Source of the DNA: Anaerolineae bacterium
Lineage (GTDB): Bacteria; Chloroflexota; Anaerolineae; SSC4; Amarolineaceae
Reading direction: 5' to 3'
Length of the DNA stretch: 6,742 nt
NCBI GenBank assembly: GCA_013693795.1
Contig: CP059258.1
Coordinates: 524,665-531,406 of the forward strand
The stretch's first letter is position 1. Every line of letters begins with the position of its first letter. Both the position numbers and the translations under genes were made by a program. Below the pieces are notes generated by a model. It was not told the origin of the DNA. It searched no databases and saw nothing but the letters and a program-made list of their open reading frames with translations. Of the stretch, positions 6,557-6,742 are shown one piece after another.

Positions 6557-6586
6557 AGTATACTGCCATCTGCCAAATCACGTCAA
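6557..6586 (-). promoter_or_regulatory. Sigma-70-like promoter driving the CRISPR array
   Basis: On the minus strand TTGACG (6581-6586) and TATACT (6557-6562) are separated by 18 bp. Each is one base off the consensus hexamer. Transcription would start near 6550 and run leftward through the leader into the array. No other gene lies downstream to claim this promoter. Confidence 0.6.
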
Positions 6587-6651
6587 ATGACCACGATCAC
6601 CATCCACCCTATCTCCTCCCCCTGATTCCCCCGCCGCCAGCAGCCCTCCAA

Positions 6652-6702
6652 CCCCCAACCCCAACCCCTACCCCCAACCCCTACTCCCAATCCCTACTCC
6701 CC
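6652..6702. repeat. Degenerate C-rich tandem tract (AACCCC/TACCCC), G-quadruplex-prone on the minus strand
   Basis: Eight runs of three to five C are separated by AA, TA, TACT or AAT. The minus strand therefore has eight G runs of at least three with loops of 2-4 nt, more than enough for an intramolecular G-quadruplex. Two more C5 runs lie nearby at about 6618-6631. The tract is upstream of the leader promoter on the minus strand. The rest of 6587-6742 shows no gene. Confidence 0.8.
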
Positions 6703-6742
6703 GCCAACGCCGTCGCACCCGCTCGATCCAACCCGACGGCCT

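Noticed and set aside
6652..6702. Telomere or linear chromosome end
   Set aside because: The TTGGGG-like tract is short and degenerate and sits beside a bacterial CRISPR locus and IS110 elements. An internal low-complexity tract is the simpler reading.

Overview
The window holds a large CRISPR array whose leader-distal repeats have been invaded by near-identical insertion sequences of the IS110 family (DEDD recombinases that use a bridge RNA). No cas gene and no ordinary cellular gene is present. The DNA is GC-rich. The repeat of the GTTTCAATCC type (read on the minus strand it ends in ATTGAAAC) and the degenerate AACCCC/TACCCC tract at the right edge fit a filamentous anoxygenic phototroph such as Chloroflexus or Roseiflexus. 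That assignment is a guess from style, not proof.

Layout. 1-588 is the 3' part of IS copy A. 589-668 is half of a split repeat, one spacer and half of the next split repeat. 669-2622 is IS copy B, complete. 2623-2699 is again half repeat, spacer, half repeat. 2700-4657 is IS copy C, complete. 4658-4724 is the last half repeat and a spacer. 4725-6404 is an uninterrupted array of 23 identical 37-nt repeats with 22 spacers. 6405 to about 6550 is the probable leader, read on the minus strand, preceded by a good sigma-70 type promoter at 6557-6586. A C-rich, G-quadruplex-prone tract lies at 6652-6702.

Main point. All the IS copies sit at exactly the same place in the repeat, with repeat bases 11-12 (CT) present on both sides of each element. 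They occupy three consecutive repeats separated by three different spacers. This is the signature of a site-specific IS110-type element whose target is the CRISPR repeat, with CT as the core dinucleotide. The insertion point lies at the edge of the loop of the small hairpin (CCCT, loop, AGGG) next to the ATTGAAAC handle. Insertion should therefore abolish crRNA processing at that repeat.

Each complete copy encodes a 467-codon transposase that can be rebuilt with all DEDD and serine motifs, but it is broken by several frameshifts. Nearly all of these are single-base losses in C or G runs. Three are shared by copies B and C, so they are either inherited damage or systematic homopolymer errors in the sequence. 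The long non-coding ends (about 205 and 352 bp) are where a bridge RNA would be encoded. The right end has short matches to both halves of the repeat target. The joined ends would make a TTGACA-17-TAGTAT promoter in the circular intermediate.
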